A stretch of DNA of 28,839 nt, taken from positions 1-28,839 of the forward strand of contig JAJYTJ010000033.1 in the NCBI GenBank assembly GCA_021793115.1, read 5' to 3'. The position numbers were made by a program, and so were the translations under genes. The DNA comes from Actinomycetes bacterium. GTDB taxonomy: Bacteria; Actinomycetota; Actinomycetes; Actinomycetales; Cellulomonadaceae. Numbering within the stretch: the stretch's first letter is position 1; each line of letters starts with the position of its first letter. Below are positions 1-10,700 of the stretch, piece by piece. Under the pieces are notes generated by a model. That model was given only the letters and a program-made list of their open reading frames with translations. It had not been told where the DNA came from and made no database searches.

Positions 1-401
1 ACCTCGCGGGGATGGCCGAGGAGGAGCTGCTCGCGCACGACCTCTACACCGCGTTCGCGGCCGACGCCACGACCCCGGTCTTCGCGCGCATCGCCGACGC
101 CGAGACCCGGCACCTCACGGAGATCCGGCTGCTGCTCGACCGGTACGGCCTCACCGACCCGAGCGCCGACCACGTCACCGGGACGTTCAGCGACCCGACG
201 ATCCAGGCGACGTACGACCGCCTGCTCGCCGAGGGCTCCGCGAGCACCGACGCCGCCTACGCGGCCGCCCGCACCGTCGAGTCAGCCGACCTGCAGCTGC
301 TCGGCTCGGCGGCCGCCGGCCTGGACGCGCCGGACGTGCAGCTGGTGTACAGCCACCTGACCACCGCGACGCAGCAGCACCTCACGGCGTTCGGCGGCTG
401 A
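1..401 (+). CDS. DUF2202 ferritin-like protein, 5'-truncated by window edge
   Basis: This is the C-terminal part of a small mostly helical protein. The reading frame is open to the window edge, and the residues before the first ATG (position 12) continue a family-like helix (LAGMAEEELLAHDLY, compare L-x-x-M-x-E-E-E-x-L-A-x-D-V-Y in DUF2202 proteins). The true start is therefore probably upstream of the window. A second helix, PVFARIADAETRHL, supplies the ExxH pattern typical of ferritin-like four-helix bundles. Glu and His residues in these two helices could bind metal, but the family's function is poorly known. The gene ends in GG-stop at 401 and is followed 18 bp later by a strong hairpin. 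It is transcribed convergently with the large WD40 gene and appears unrelated to the main cluster. Confidence 0.75.
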   Translation, partial: LAGMAEEELLAHDLYTAFAADATTPVFARIADAETRHLTEIRLLLDRYGLTDPSADHVTGTFSDPTIQATYDRLLAEGSASTDAAYAAARTVESADLQLLGSAAAGLDAPDVQLVYSHLTTATQQHLTAFGG

Positions 402-418
402 CCGCTCGCCGCGCCGGA

Positions 419-455
419 CGGACGGGCGGTGGGGTCGTCCCCCACCGCCCGTCCG
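419..455. terminator. Strong GC-rich hairpin, probable bidirectional terminator
   Basis: A perfect 16-bp inverted repeat (419-434 with 440-455) encloses a 5-nt loop. It sits between two convergent genes, 18 bp after the stop of the DUF2202 gene and about 170 bp beyond the stop of the minus-strand WD40 gene. There is no T tract, as is common for high-GC actinomycete terminators. The terminator role is inferred from position and stem strength. Confidence 0.7.
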
Positions 456-625
456 CCGTGCGCGCCCGCGCAGCGGTCAGGCCAGCTCGCGCAGCGCCGT
501 GCGCAGCCGGGCGAACGCGTCCGCCCCTCCGCGGGCCGGCCGACGAGCGTGGCCATCCGTCCGGCCCGCGCGGCAGGGGTCGTGCCCCACCACCCCTCCG
601 GCGTGCGTGCCGGCGTGGCGGTTCG
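456..625. other. Intergenic stretch with a YdeI-tail-like relic
   Basis: No convincing gene was found here. Positions 520-580 match positions 28391-28451 at 53 of 61 bases in the same orientation. On the minus strand they translate as RAGRMATLVGRPAEGRT, close to RAGRIATLVGRLAEGRT near the C-terminus of the YdeI/OmdA-like gene at the right end of the window. The surrounding codons do not continue the similarity convincingly and the predicted peptide has no family-like end. A decayed fragment is the most likely reading, though chance similarity between GC-rich sequences cannot be fully excluded. Confidence 0.45.
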
Positions 626-3600
626 TCACCCGCAGATCGCGGGCTGGGGCAGTGGCCCGGCCAGGCGGGCCCACTCGTCGGCCGTCATCGCCAGGCCGGC
701 CCGGGCCGGACCGCAGACGGCCGCCGTGGCCTCTGCGGGCGTCAGGTCCCAGATCCGGACGGTCCGGTCCGCGCCGGCGCCGCTCACCCGGGCCCCGTCC
801 GGGGAGAAGGCCACGCCGTAGACCTCGCCGGTGACACCCGTGAGGGATGCGTAGCGCTGCGGGGCGGCCGGGTCGGTCACGTTCCACACGCGGACGGTCC
901 CGTCCGTCATGCTGGCGGCCAGCCGGTGGCCGTCCGGGGAGAACACGAGGCTGGTGGCGTACCCGTCGGCCCACAGGAGCGGGCGCCCGAGCGCGTGGGG
1001 GTGCGCCGGGTCGCTGACGTCCCACAGCCAGATCGTCTTGTCGTTGCCCGAGGCCGCGACGGTGCGGCCGTCCGGGGAGAACGCGGCGGAGTAGACGTAC
1101 CCCTTGGGCCCGGTCAGCGGCCGGCCCAGGACGGTGGGGTGGGCGAGGTCGGTGGTGTCCAGCAGGTCCACGTGCCCGGAGAGGACCGACGCCACGAGGG
1201 TCCTGTTGTCGGGGGCGAACGAGACGGCGTAGACGAACCCGCCGAGGTCGCCGATCCGGCCCGTCGGCGCCGTGGGCACTCCGTGGGACAGGTCCCACGT
1301 GGTGACCGAGGCGTCGTCGGACGAGACCGCCATCCTCGTCCCCGTGCTGTCGAACGCGACTGCGTCCACCCAGTTGGTGTGGGCGGCGACGGCGCCGCGG
1401 TAGACGGGCTTCGTCGGGTCGGTGATGTCCCAGAAGTGGACGTGGCCGGTGGTGTCCCCGGCGACGACGAGGTGCAGCGGGTCGTCGATGCCGATGGCGC
1501 CGTCGAGGCGCGCGGGGGCGGGGGCCGGGGACAGCGACAGCAGCTGGTGCGGGGCGTCCGAGGTGGCCGCATCCCACAGCCGCAGCCCGTCCGTGGTGGC
1601 CGTCGCGATGACGTGCGCGCCGAACACCCCCTCTCCCGGGATCGACGAGAACCCCTGCAGGGTGGCGCCGGGGTAGCGCCAGGTGCGCAGGATGCCGTCG
1701 GAGCCCGTCGAGTACAGGCTCGCCCCGTCGGGCGCCCACGCGGCGGCCAGGAGCGTCGTCGGGTGCGTGAAGGAGTCGAGACGGATGCCGCTGGCCGCGT
1801 CCCAGACCCACAGGTGCTGGTCCGAGCTCGCGGCCGCGATGGCCCGGCCGTCCGGCGAGAACGCCACGTGGTTGGTCCAGGAGGCGGGCCCGCTGAGCGT
1901 GAGGCCCGCCGCCGGGGCGGCGGGGTTCCGCACGTCCCAGAGGTGGACGCCGGCGTCGGTGGAGCCCGCGGCCAGTGTCGCGCCGTCGGGGGAGAACGCG
2001 AGCGAGGTCACCTTGGTGGTGGCCGCCGCGAACGGGGTGCCCAGCGGGTGCAGGCCCCCGTCGGTGACCGCCCACAACGCGACCTTCGCGGTGGCTCCAC
2101 CGGTGGCCAGCACGGTCCCGTCCGGGCTGAGCGCCACCGCCTGCACGGATCCCGTGCTCGCCGTCAGCACCTGGGCCTGTGACCACCCGGCGTCCTGCGA
2201 GCGGGTCAGCACGTGGACCGTGCCGTCCGACGCGGCTGCCATGATGCGGGCGCCGTCCGGTGCGAAGACGACGTCGTAGAACGTGGCTCCCGCGGCCGGC
2301 TCCGTGACCGCGACGCTCGTGGGCGTGGCGGGCTGGCGCACGTCCCACAGGTGGACCAACCCGCTGTCGCCCACGGCGGCCAGGAGCGCCCCGTCAGGGG
2401 AGAAGGCGACGCCGTACAGGGACGTGTCGCCCGTGGCCAGGCCGGCCAGGCGCCGCGCGTGCGCGCCCGTGGCCTCCAGCACCACCCGACCGTCGTCGGT
2501 CCCCGCCGCCAGCGTCGCTCCGTCCGGGCTCACCGCGAGCGTGGACACCACCGCGTTGAGGGCGTCGGTGCGGGTGACCGGGTCCCGCCCGGAGGCCGAG
2601 AGCAGCGCGCTCCGTGCCTCGAGCGTCTCGGCGCGATGCTCCGCCGCGACCGCCAGCTGGCCGGCCAGGGCGGGATCGGTCGAGGCGAGGGCCTCCGCCT
2701 GCACGGCCAGCTGCCGCGAGACGGCGAGGTCCGTCTGGTGCCCGCTGGCCCGGGCCTGCGTGGCCGAGACGCCCGCGAGCGTGGCCGTGGTGACGGCGAG
2801 CACCGCGAGACCCGCGGCGAGGGCGCGCAGCCGCCACTGGCTGCGCCGCTGCGCCGCCAGGCGCGAGCGCTCGGCGACCCGCGAGCGGTCGAGGAACTCA
2901 CGCTCGCTCGCGGTCAGGTCGGGCGGGATCGCCGCTTCGGTGGTCCAGCGGTCCGCGGTCTCCAGCGCGGCGCCGCGGTACAGGAGGTCGGGATCCTGGT
3001 CCAGGTCCCGCCAACGGCGTGCCGCATCCGTGAGCCGGCCGTGGATGCGCAGCCCTTCGCGGTCGGCGTCGAGCCACTCGCGCATCCGGGGCCACGCGGA
3101 CAGGAGCGCCTCGTGCGCGATCTGCACCTCGCCGCGGTCGGACGTCAGCAGGCGCGCCGCCACATAGGCCGCGACGACGGCCTGGTGCTCGGGCGTCGCG
3201 AACTCGCGCGCGTCCGCCACGCGGCGTGTGTCGACGGACCCGGCGCCGACCCGGACCAGGCGCAGGAACGTCGACCGCTCGACGTCTTCGGCCTCCGGCG
3301 GCAGCTGGCGGTGCACGTTCTCCGCGGTCTGCGCGATCGCGCCCGCGAGCCGGCCCACCTGCCGGTACTGCTCGAGCGTGAGCCGGCGCCCGGACGCCGC
3401 GAGCCACGTGACGTAGAGGGCGTGCGAGGCCAGCGGCAGCGCTCCCGCGTCCATGCCGGCGCGCGTCGACGAGCCCGCGGTCGCGTCCGCGATGAGCAGC
3501 TCCACGAGCCCGTCGTCCACCTCGACGCCGGCCACCCGCGCGGGCTCCACCACCACGCGGCGCAGGTCGTCCGTGCTCAGCGGGCCGACCAGCACCTGGT

Positions 3601-4366
3601 TCGCCGCGATCCAGGCGGCCAGGTCGGGCACCTGCACCGCCGCGTCGAAGAAGTCCGCCCGCAGGGCCACCACCACCACCGTGCCGGACGCGTGCAGGCG
3701 GGCGAGCCGCTGGACCACGTGCGCCACCTGCGCGGGGGCCACACCCGCGGTGAACAGCTCCTCGAACTGGTCGACGACCAGCACGCCGCCCGGGCTGACC
3801 TCGTCCGGATCCGGGACCACGTCCGCGGGCTCCGTGCCGGGGGTGAGCATGGTGACCGGCGTGCCGCCAGCGGCCAGGCGGGCCTGCACCCCGGCGCGCA
3901 GCAGCGAGGACTTGCCCGAGCCCGACGAGCCGACGACGACCACGGGTGTGGCGGGCGACGAGGAGACGAGCTCGACCAGGCGGTCGGTGGCCGCCTCTCG
4001 TCCGAAGAACAGCTCGGAGTCGTCGGCCTGGTAGGCCCGCAGGCCGAGGTACGGGGCCACGGCGGTGGCGGGGCGGGGCCCGGGCACCCGCCGTAGCCGA
4101 CTGACCGCCTCCAGCCACGCCGGCACCGCGTCGTCGGGGACGCCGAGCGCCCGCAGCAGCCCGGCGAACTGGTCCAGCGTCGCCAACGGGGGCAGGTGGC
4201 GCCCGGACAGGTAGCCGCCCACGGTGCCGAGCGGGAGGCCGGCCCGGCGCGCCACGTCCCGCACGCTCAGCCCGGACGCCAGGCGCAGCGACGTGAGGGA
4301 CGCGCCCAGGTCTTCCCGCGAGCGGACGTTCTGAGGGGCGGTCGGGGTGGCGTCGTCGATCGACAC
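626..4366 (-). CDS. XRE-HTH / STAND-type P-loop ATPase / WD40-repeat protein
   Basis: A 1246-aa multidomain protein. Residues about 20-75 form an XRE-like helix-turn-helix (LSVRDVARRAGLPLGTVGGYL). Residues about 105-450 are a STAND/AAA-like NTPase (nSTAND1 type), with Walker A GSSGSGKSS at 146-154 (Lys152) and Walker B VLVVDQFEEL with Asp199. A hydrophobic helix at about 512-532 precedes a run of 14 WD40-like blades (about 560-1246), recognisable by repeated FSPDG...WD motifs and consistent with two seven-bladed propellers. The start is GTG at 4364-4366, preceded by AGGAGG (4373-4378) with a 6-nt spacer. By family analogy it would be an ATP-driven switch sensing a ligand through the propellers; the ligand and output are unknown. 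It is divergent from the main cluster, so a direct functional link is not shown. Confidence 0.88.
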   Translation of the reverse strand: MSIDDATPTAPQNVRSREDLGASLTSLRLASGLSVRDVARRAGLPLGTVGGYLSGRHLPPLATLDQFAGLLRALGVPDDAVPAWLEAVSRLRRVPGPRPATAVAPYLGLRAYQADDSELFFGREAATDRLVELVSSSPATPVVVVGSSGSGKSSLLRAGVQARLAAGGTPVTMLTPGTEPADVVPDPDEVSPGGVLVVDQFEELFTAGVAPAQVAHVVQRLARLHASGTVVVVALRADFFDAAVQVPDLAAWIAANQVLVGPLSTDDLRRVVVEPARVAGVEVDDGLVELLIADATAGSSTRAGMDAGALPLASHALYVTWLAASGRRLTLEQYRQVGRLAGAIAQTAENVHRQLPPEAEDVERSTFLRLVRVGAGSVDTRRVADAREFATPEHQAVVAAYVAARLLTSDRGEVQIAHEALLSAWPRMREWLDADREGLRIHGRLTDAARRWRDLDQDPDLLYRGAALETADRWTTEAAIPPDLTASEREFLDRSRVAERSRLAAQRRSQWRLRALAAGLAVLAVTTATLAGVSATQARASGHQTDLAVSRQLAVQAEALASTDPALAGQLAVAAEHRAETLEARSALLSASGRDPVTRTDALNAVVSTLAVSPDGATLAAGTDDGRVVLEATGAHARRLAGLATGDTSLYGVAFSPDGALLAAVGDSGLVHLWDVRQPATPTSVAVTEPAAGATFYDVVFAPDGARIMAAASDGTVHVLTRSQDAGWSQAQVLTASTGSVQAVALSPDGTVLATGGATAKVALWAVTDGGLHPLGTPFAAATTKVTSLAFSPDGATLAAGSTDAGVHLWDVRNPAAPAAGLTLSGPASWTNHVAFSPDGRAIAAASSDQHLWVWDAASGIRLDSFTHPTTLLAAAWAPDGASLYSTGSDGILRTWRYPGATLQGFSSIPGEGVFGAHVIATATTDGLRLWDAATSDAPHQLLSLSPAPAPARLDGAIGIDDPLHLVVAGDTTGHVHFWDITDPTKPVYRGAVAAHTNWVDAVAFDSTGTRMAVSSDDASVTTWDLSHGVPTAPTGRIGDLGGFVYAVSFAPDNRTLVASVLSGHVDLLDTTDLAHPTVLGRPLTGPKGYVYSAAFSPDGRTVAASGNDKTIWLWDVSDPAHPHALGRPLLWADGYATSLVFSPDGHRLAASMTDGTVRVWNVTDPAAPQRYASLTGVTGEVYGVAFSPDGARVSGAGADRTVRIWDLTPAEATAAVCGPARAGLAMTADEWARLAGPLPQPAICG

Positions 4367-4470
4367 GCGCGTCCTCCTGCAACTGGCCTGGCGGGAAGGG
4401 ACGGCCGGACCCCCGGCCGTCGCCCACCGTAGTGACGCCTCGTCGGATCCGTGGTTCGAGGGTCATCAGG

Positions 4471-4488
4471 TGAGCATTGACCTGCTCA
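4471..4488. promoter_or_regulatory. Inverted repeat TGAGCA-N6-TGCTCA, possible operator
   Basis: Six-base arms (4471-4476 and 4483-4488) flank TTGACC, which itself resembles a -35 hexamer. The site lies about 105 bp upstream of the GTG of the STAND/WD40 gene, whose product carries an HTH domain, so autoregulation is conceivable. No matching -10 hexamer could be identified; function is inference only. Confidence 0.3.
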
Positions 4489-4668
4489 TCTTCACCGTGA
4501 CGGGTGAACTCGGACGGCCGTGGCGGAGCTGCCCCGCGGCCGGCGGGCGGCGACGGCGCGCACCCGCCCGCAACGCCGCGACCTGCCGCGGGAGGAAGTC
4601 CGAACGATGTCGAACGGCGTCGACCGTCGCGACGGACCGGGAGGTCGTGGCTGACTGTGCCCCGGCCC

Positions 4669-4715
4669 ATGGGGAGTGCTCCCCATCGTGTGACCGCTGG
4701 GACGGAGGTTACGTT
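4669..4715 (+). promoter_or_regulatory. Palindrome plus -10-like hexamer upstream of Fn3 operon
   Basis: ATGGGGAG-TG-CTCCCCAT (4669-4686) is an 8-bp perfect inverted repeat with a 2-bp centre. A TACGTT hexamer at 4710-4715 fits a -10 box, placing the palindrome next to or over the -35 region and giving a leader of roughly 40 nt before the GTG at 4759. A 16/20 match to this element (ATGGGGAG...CCCATCG) occurs at 26031-26050, with its own -10-like hexamer at nearly the same distance, which supports a real regulatory site. Confidence 0.5.
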
Positions 4716-4758
4716 CCCGGCGACGCAGGGCGGCTCGACATGAACAGGGGGCGACGCG

Positions 4759-7700
4759 GTGCGGACCAGGCAGCGTGCGCTGCGCACCACCTCGACCGCG
4801 TGCGTGTGCGTCGTGGCGACCGGGTTCGCCGCGCTGGCGGCCGTGGACCACGGCTACACCTCGCCCCAGGTCGCGCTCAACGACAGCGGCGTGTGGGTGA
4901 CGCACGCCTCGAACCTGCTCGTCGGCCGGTTCAACCACGACGCCGGCGCGCTCGACGCCGCGGTCGTCGGGGCGTCGACACAGATCGACGTGCTGCAGCA
5001 CGACGACCTCGTCGTCGTCGTGGACTCGGGTTCCCACACGGCCGCCGCCGTGGACAGCGCCGCCGTCACGCTGGGCAGCTCGGTGACGCTGCCCGCCGGG
5101 GCGCAGGTCATGCTCGGGGGGACCACCCTGGCGATCGCGGCACCCGACGGCCGGGTGTGGGGCATCCCCGCGGCGGCGCTGGGGTCGTTCGACCCGGCAC
5201 ACACCGCGCCCCTGGGAGCCGTGCCGGGCATGCCGACCGCGGCTGCGACGCCGGCCGCTGCATCGGCCACCGCCGACGGAACCGCCGGGACGGCCGGCGT
5301 CGCCGTGGCCGTGGGCGCCCAGGGAACGGTCGTGGTCGCGGGCCCCGGCGTGGTGCACCGGTTCGCCGTCGACAGCCGCGGTCAGGTCCGTGCCCTGCCG
5401 GACGAGCCGTTGTCCGGGGTGAATCCCGGTGACGCCCTGGCGGCGACCGTGGTCGGGGACCGCACTGTGGTGCTCGACCGCACCACCGGCACGCTGCACC
5501 TTCCCGGCGGCCGCGCCGTGCCGCTGCCGGGCGCGGCCACCGCCGTGCTGCAGGAGCCGGGGGACGCCGCGGCCGACGTGGTGGTCGGGACCGCGACCGC
5601 GCTCGTGCACCAGCCGCTCGACGGGTCGGCCGCCACGCCGACGACCGTCGAGGGCGGTGGCACGCCCACCGCGCCCGTGGTCGTGCGCGGGTGCGCCTAC
5701 GGTGCTTGGTCGGCCAGTGGCGTCGCGCTGCGGGACTGCCCCGGGACCGCGCGGGACGCGCGCACCACCGTGACGCGGGGCGGCACGCTGCGCTACCGGG
5801 TCAACCGGGGCATCGTCGTGCTCAACGACCTCGCCGGGGGCTCGCTCTGGCTCGCCGACCAGCAGTTCCAGCTGTACAACGACTGGTCGCAGGTGCAGCC
5901 GAAGCAGAGCCAGGCGGCCGACAAGCAGAACCAGGCGACGGCCACCACGGACAAGGTCCTCGCGCAGCGCAACCTGCCGAACCGGCCGCCGACGGCGGTC
6001 GACGACCACTTCGGCGTGCGCCCCGGGCGCACCACGGTGCTCCCGGTGCTGGACAACGACTCGGACCCCGACGGCGACGTGCTCACCGCGAGCCTGGACG
6101 GCGCGGACCCGACCGTGGGCACGGTGCAACGCATCTCCGGCGGCCTCGCGCTGCAGATCGCGGTGCCCGCCACCGCCAAGGGCAGCGGCTCGTTCCGGTA
6201 CACCGCGGACGACGGCCGCGGCGGCACGGCGCAGGCGACCGTGACGATCGACGTGCACCCGCTCGACACCAACGCGCCGCCGGCGCCCAAGCGCGACACC
6301 GTGGCGCAGGTCCGCTCCGGCGGCACGGTGACGTTCGACGTGCTCGGCAACTGGCAGGACCCGGACGGTGACGTGCTGTACCTCACCGGTGCCGCGGCGA
6401 CCACCGACGGCGACGCCGCGCGCTACACGGCCGACGGGAAGGTGACGTTCGTCGACGGCGGCCGCCAGACCGGGCGGAAGGCCGTCACGGTGACGGTCTC
6501 GGACGGCATGGGTGGCGTCGTCAAGGGCACGGTCTGGGTCGACGTGCAGCCTGCGGGCACCAACCACCCGCCAGTCGCCAAGCCCGACCACGTCTCGACC
6601 GTCGTCGGGCGCCCGGTGGCGATCTCGCCGCTGGCCAACGACACCGACCCCGACGGCAACCCCCTCAAGCTCGCCCGGGTCGACGACGTCGCGGGCGTCA
6701 CGCTCACGCGGGACTTCGGCTCGGGCGTCGTCACGGCCGTCGCCACGGCCCCGGGCACGTACTACACGACCTACGTGGTGACGGACGGGCCGAGCACGGC
6801 CACGGGCCTCATCCGGATCGACGTCACGGCGCCCGGCGACGGCACCGCGCCACCGGTGGCGGTGCGCGACCGCGCGCTGCTGCCGGCCGACGGGTCCGTG
6901 CTGGTCGACGTGCTCGCCAACGACACCGACCCGTCCGGGGGTGTCCTCGTCGTCCAGTCCGTCGACTACCCGGCCACGAGCGGGTACTCCGTGGCGGTCA
7001 TCGACCACTCCGTGCTGCGCATCACCGCGATCAGCGTGGGGACCACCCCGACCACCTTCACCTACACGGTCTCCAACGGCCTGGCGTCGGCGCAGGGCGA
7101 GGTGATCGTCGTGCCGCTCCCGGCAGCCGCGCAGCTGCAGGCGCCGATCGCGGTGCCCGACGAGGTCACCGTGCGCGCCGGCGACATGGCGACGGTCAAC
7201 GTGCTCGCCAACGACATCGACCCGGACGGGGCGCCGCTGACGCTGGTGCCGACGCTCGTCGAGCCGCCCGACCCGGCGGCGGGCCTGGTGTTCACCAGCG
7301 GCAACGTCATCCGCATCCTCGCCGGGTCCACGCCCGGCACCTACCACGCGACGTACGCGGTGACCGACCCGGCCAAGAACGAGGTCGCCGCGCAGCTGAC
7401 GATCCACGTCAAGGCCGCCAACCCGGCCGACAACACCGCGCCCGTGCCGCAGACCGTCGTCGCGCGCACCATCGCCGGCACCACCGTGCGCATCCCCATC
7501 CCGATCGACGGCATCGACCCGGACGGCGACACCGTCGAGCTGGTGGGGCTGCGCACGCCGCCGACGAAGGGCCGGGTCACCGGGATCGGTGAGGGGTGGA
7601 TCGACTACGAGGCAGCCCGCCACAGCGAGGGCACGGACACGTTCACCTACGAGGTCCGGGACGCCTTCGGCGCCCAGGCGGTGGGCACCGTCACCGTGGG

Positions 7701-10700
7701 CATCGCACCGTCGCTCGTGGAGAACCACCCACCGGTGGCCGTGGCCGACACCGTCACCGTGCGGCCGGGCCGGACGGTCTCGGTCCCGGTGCTCGACAAC
7801 GACGTCGACCCGGACGGCGACCCGCTCGGCCTGGTGGCGGACGGGCTCGAGGTGTCCCCGGGCGTGACGGCGAAGGTCGACTCCGGTCGCATCGACGTCA
7901 CCGCGCCCGCGACTGCCGGGACTTACACCGTCGGGTACGTCGTGACCGACGGGAAGGCGACCGCCGACGGCACGTTGACGCTCGTCGTCGACCCGAACGC
8001 CCCGCCGCTGCGGCCGATCGCGCGGGACGACCTGTTGTCGCTCTCGGACGTGGCCCGGGCGCAGGGCGGCACGGTCGACGTCGCCGTGCTCGACAACGAC
8101 GAGGACCCCGACGGGACGCGCAGCGACCTCACGGTGACGACGACCGACACCGCGGCGACGGTCGCGGCCGGGCACCTGCGGATCCCCGTGCTCGACACGC
8201 CGCAGGTGGTGCCGTACACGATCACCAACCCGGACGGGCTGACCGCGACGGCGTTCGTGCGGGTGCCCGGCCTCGCGGCGCTCCGGCCGACGCTCGTCTC
8301 CCCGCTGACGCCGGCGACCGTCGTCAGCGGGCAGACGCTCACGCTCGACCTCACCAAGTACGTGCTGGTCGCACCCGGCCGCACGCTGCGCATCACGCAG
8401 GCCGAGCGGGTCACCGCGTTCAACGGCACGGCCTCGGTGCCCGACGAGCGCACCATCAGCTTCCGTTCGGCCGACGGCTACTACGGCGTGGCCGCCGTGA
8501 CGTTCGAGGTGATCGACACCCCGACGGTGGACGACCCGACGGGCCGTACCGCCACCCTGACGATCCCCATCAACGTGACACCCTCGGGTACCGAGCCGCC
8601 GGAGCTCACCGCACCGCGGATCCAGGTGGCGCAGGGCGTCGACGCGACGACGGATCTCACCCCCTACGGGTACGACCCGAACGGCAGCCACCTGACGTTC
8701 GCCGTCGCCGGGCCGGCGCCGGCCGGGTTCTCGGCCCGGATGAACGGGTCCACGCTCGTGGTGGACACCGCGGCGGGGACGGCGCCCGGCACCACCGGCG
8801 TGCTGACGATCTCCGCGTCCAACGGGACGTCGACGGTGACCGCGGACGCCACGCTCGTCGCGGTGGCCTCCACCGCGCGGCTCGCGGTGGTGACCGACGA
8901 CGTCATCGACAACGCCAACCAGGGCGCGCCCGTCCAGGTGCACGTGCTGGACAACGACATCTCGCCCTTCCCGGGGTCGCCGCTGACCGTCGTGTCGGCC
9001 GTGGTGGAGTCGGGCAAGGGCACCGCGAACCTCGCCGGTGACGTCGTGACGGTGACACCCGCCGCGGACTTCGTCGGGACGCTCGTCGTGCGCTACCGCG
9101 TGGCGGACAAGACCGGGGACCCGACGCGCGAGGTGGACGGGCGAATCCGGCTGACGGTGCGCGGCCGGCCGGCCGCGCCCGGGGCGGTCACGGTGGTCCA
9201 GGTGCGCAGCCACACGGCGGTGCTCTCGTGGGCGGCGCCGGCCAACAACGGCGCGCCGATCGACCACTACACCGTGCGGATCACCGGGCCGGGGGCGTCC
9301 CAGCAGGAGTGCCCGGCGACGACGTGCACCATCGGCAACCTCACCAACGGCGCGGACTACACGTTCACCGTCGTGGCGCACAACGCCGTCGGTGACTCCG
9401 CCCCCTCGGCTCCGTCCGCGAAGATCCGGCCCGACGCCGTGCCCGACGCGCCCGCGGCGCCGACGCTCGCCTTTGGCAACGGCTCGCTCACGGTGACCTG
9501 GCAGACGAAGGACTACGCGGGCGAGCGCACGCCCGTCTCCTCCGTCACGCTGGAGATCTCGCCGGCGCCGCGGTCCGGTGCGACACAGAAGTCGGGCGTC
9601 ACCGGCACGTCCCTCGTGTGGGACGGCCTGGACAACGGCGTCGCGTACACCGTGCGTCTCCAGGCGATCAACGGGGCGGGCGCCTCGGACTGGGGCGCGT
9701 ACTCGGCGCCCGAGGTCCCGGCCGCGCCTCCGGACGCGCCCGGGCAGCCGACGACGTCGATGCTCGCGCCGGTGGGACCGCGGGCGCAGATGAACGTCAG
9801 CTGGACCGCGCCGGCATCCGCCAACGGGGACCCGGTCTCCGGCTACACGCTCACCGTGCTGCGCGGTGGGGCGCCCGTCCAGGCGATCAAGGTGGGCAAC
9901 GCGCTCTCGCAGGCCGTGACGCTCGACACGTCCGAGACGGCCTACACGTACACGGTCGTCGCCACGAACAAGGCGGGGGACTCCGCGCCGAGCCGGGCGT
10001 CCGCGCCGCGCCAGGCCGTGGTGGCGCCCGGGGCTGTGACCGGCCTCACCGCGCAGGCGACCGGGGCGAACGGCGCCGTCCAGCTCGGGTTCGGCGCCGC
10101 GCCCGGCAACGGCGCCAGCCTGGCGCAGATGCGGTACCAGTACTCCACCAACGGCGGCGCCTGGGCCGACCTGTCGGCGGCCAAGCAGGTGACGGGCCTC
10201 GGCAACGGCTCGACGTACTCGTTCCGGGTGCGGGCGGTGTCCACCGTGGACGGCGCGCAGTACACGGGTCCCGAGACCACCGCCGCGGCGACCGGGAAGA
10301 ACACGGTCGACGCGTCGAGCCTCCGGCCGTACGGGCCGCTGGCGAACCCGTCGGTCTCGGCGACTTCCGGGTCGACGTACGTCACCGTGTCGGCGAGCGC
10401 GTCGGCGAACGGCTGCGGCGTGACGCTGCACTACCAGGTGGACGGCGGCGGGTGGCAGACGGCGGCGTCGTCGTACGGGCCGGTGAACGTGGGCAACGGC
10501 TACAGCCAGACCCACTCGATCGACGCCTACGCGACGGACGCCTGCGGCGACCAGTCGGCGACCGTGCCGGCATCGAGCAGCAGCGGGCCGCCGCCCGTTC
10601 CCCACACCTGGGTGACGAAGGGCAGCGTCAATACCACCCAGTGCGACCTCGCCTGCAACTACGTGGTCGTCAACGTGCAGGACCTCCCTGCGGGCACCTA

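Larger units (their letters stand above)
4367..4758. other. 392-bp divergent intergenic region
   Basis: This region separates the minus-strand STAND/WD40 gene from the plus-strand Fn3 operon and must hold promoters for both. Two inverted repeats stand out: one with TGAGCA/TGCTCA arms (4471-4488) and an 18-bp near-perfect palindrome (4669-4686). No convincing small gene was seen; the open frames crossing it have no ribosome-binding site or recognisable product. Confidence 0.6.

Noticed and set aside
458..2348. Long open frames on both strands within the WD40 gene
   Set aside because: Low-complexity Arg/Gly/Pro-rich translations; the WD40 repeats in the minus-strand frame of 626-4366 account for the region.
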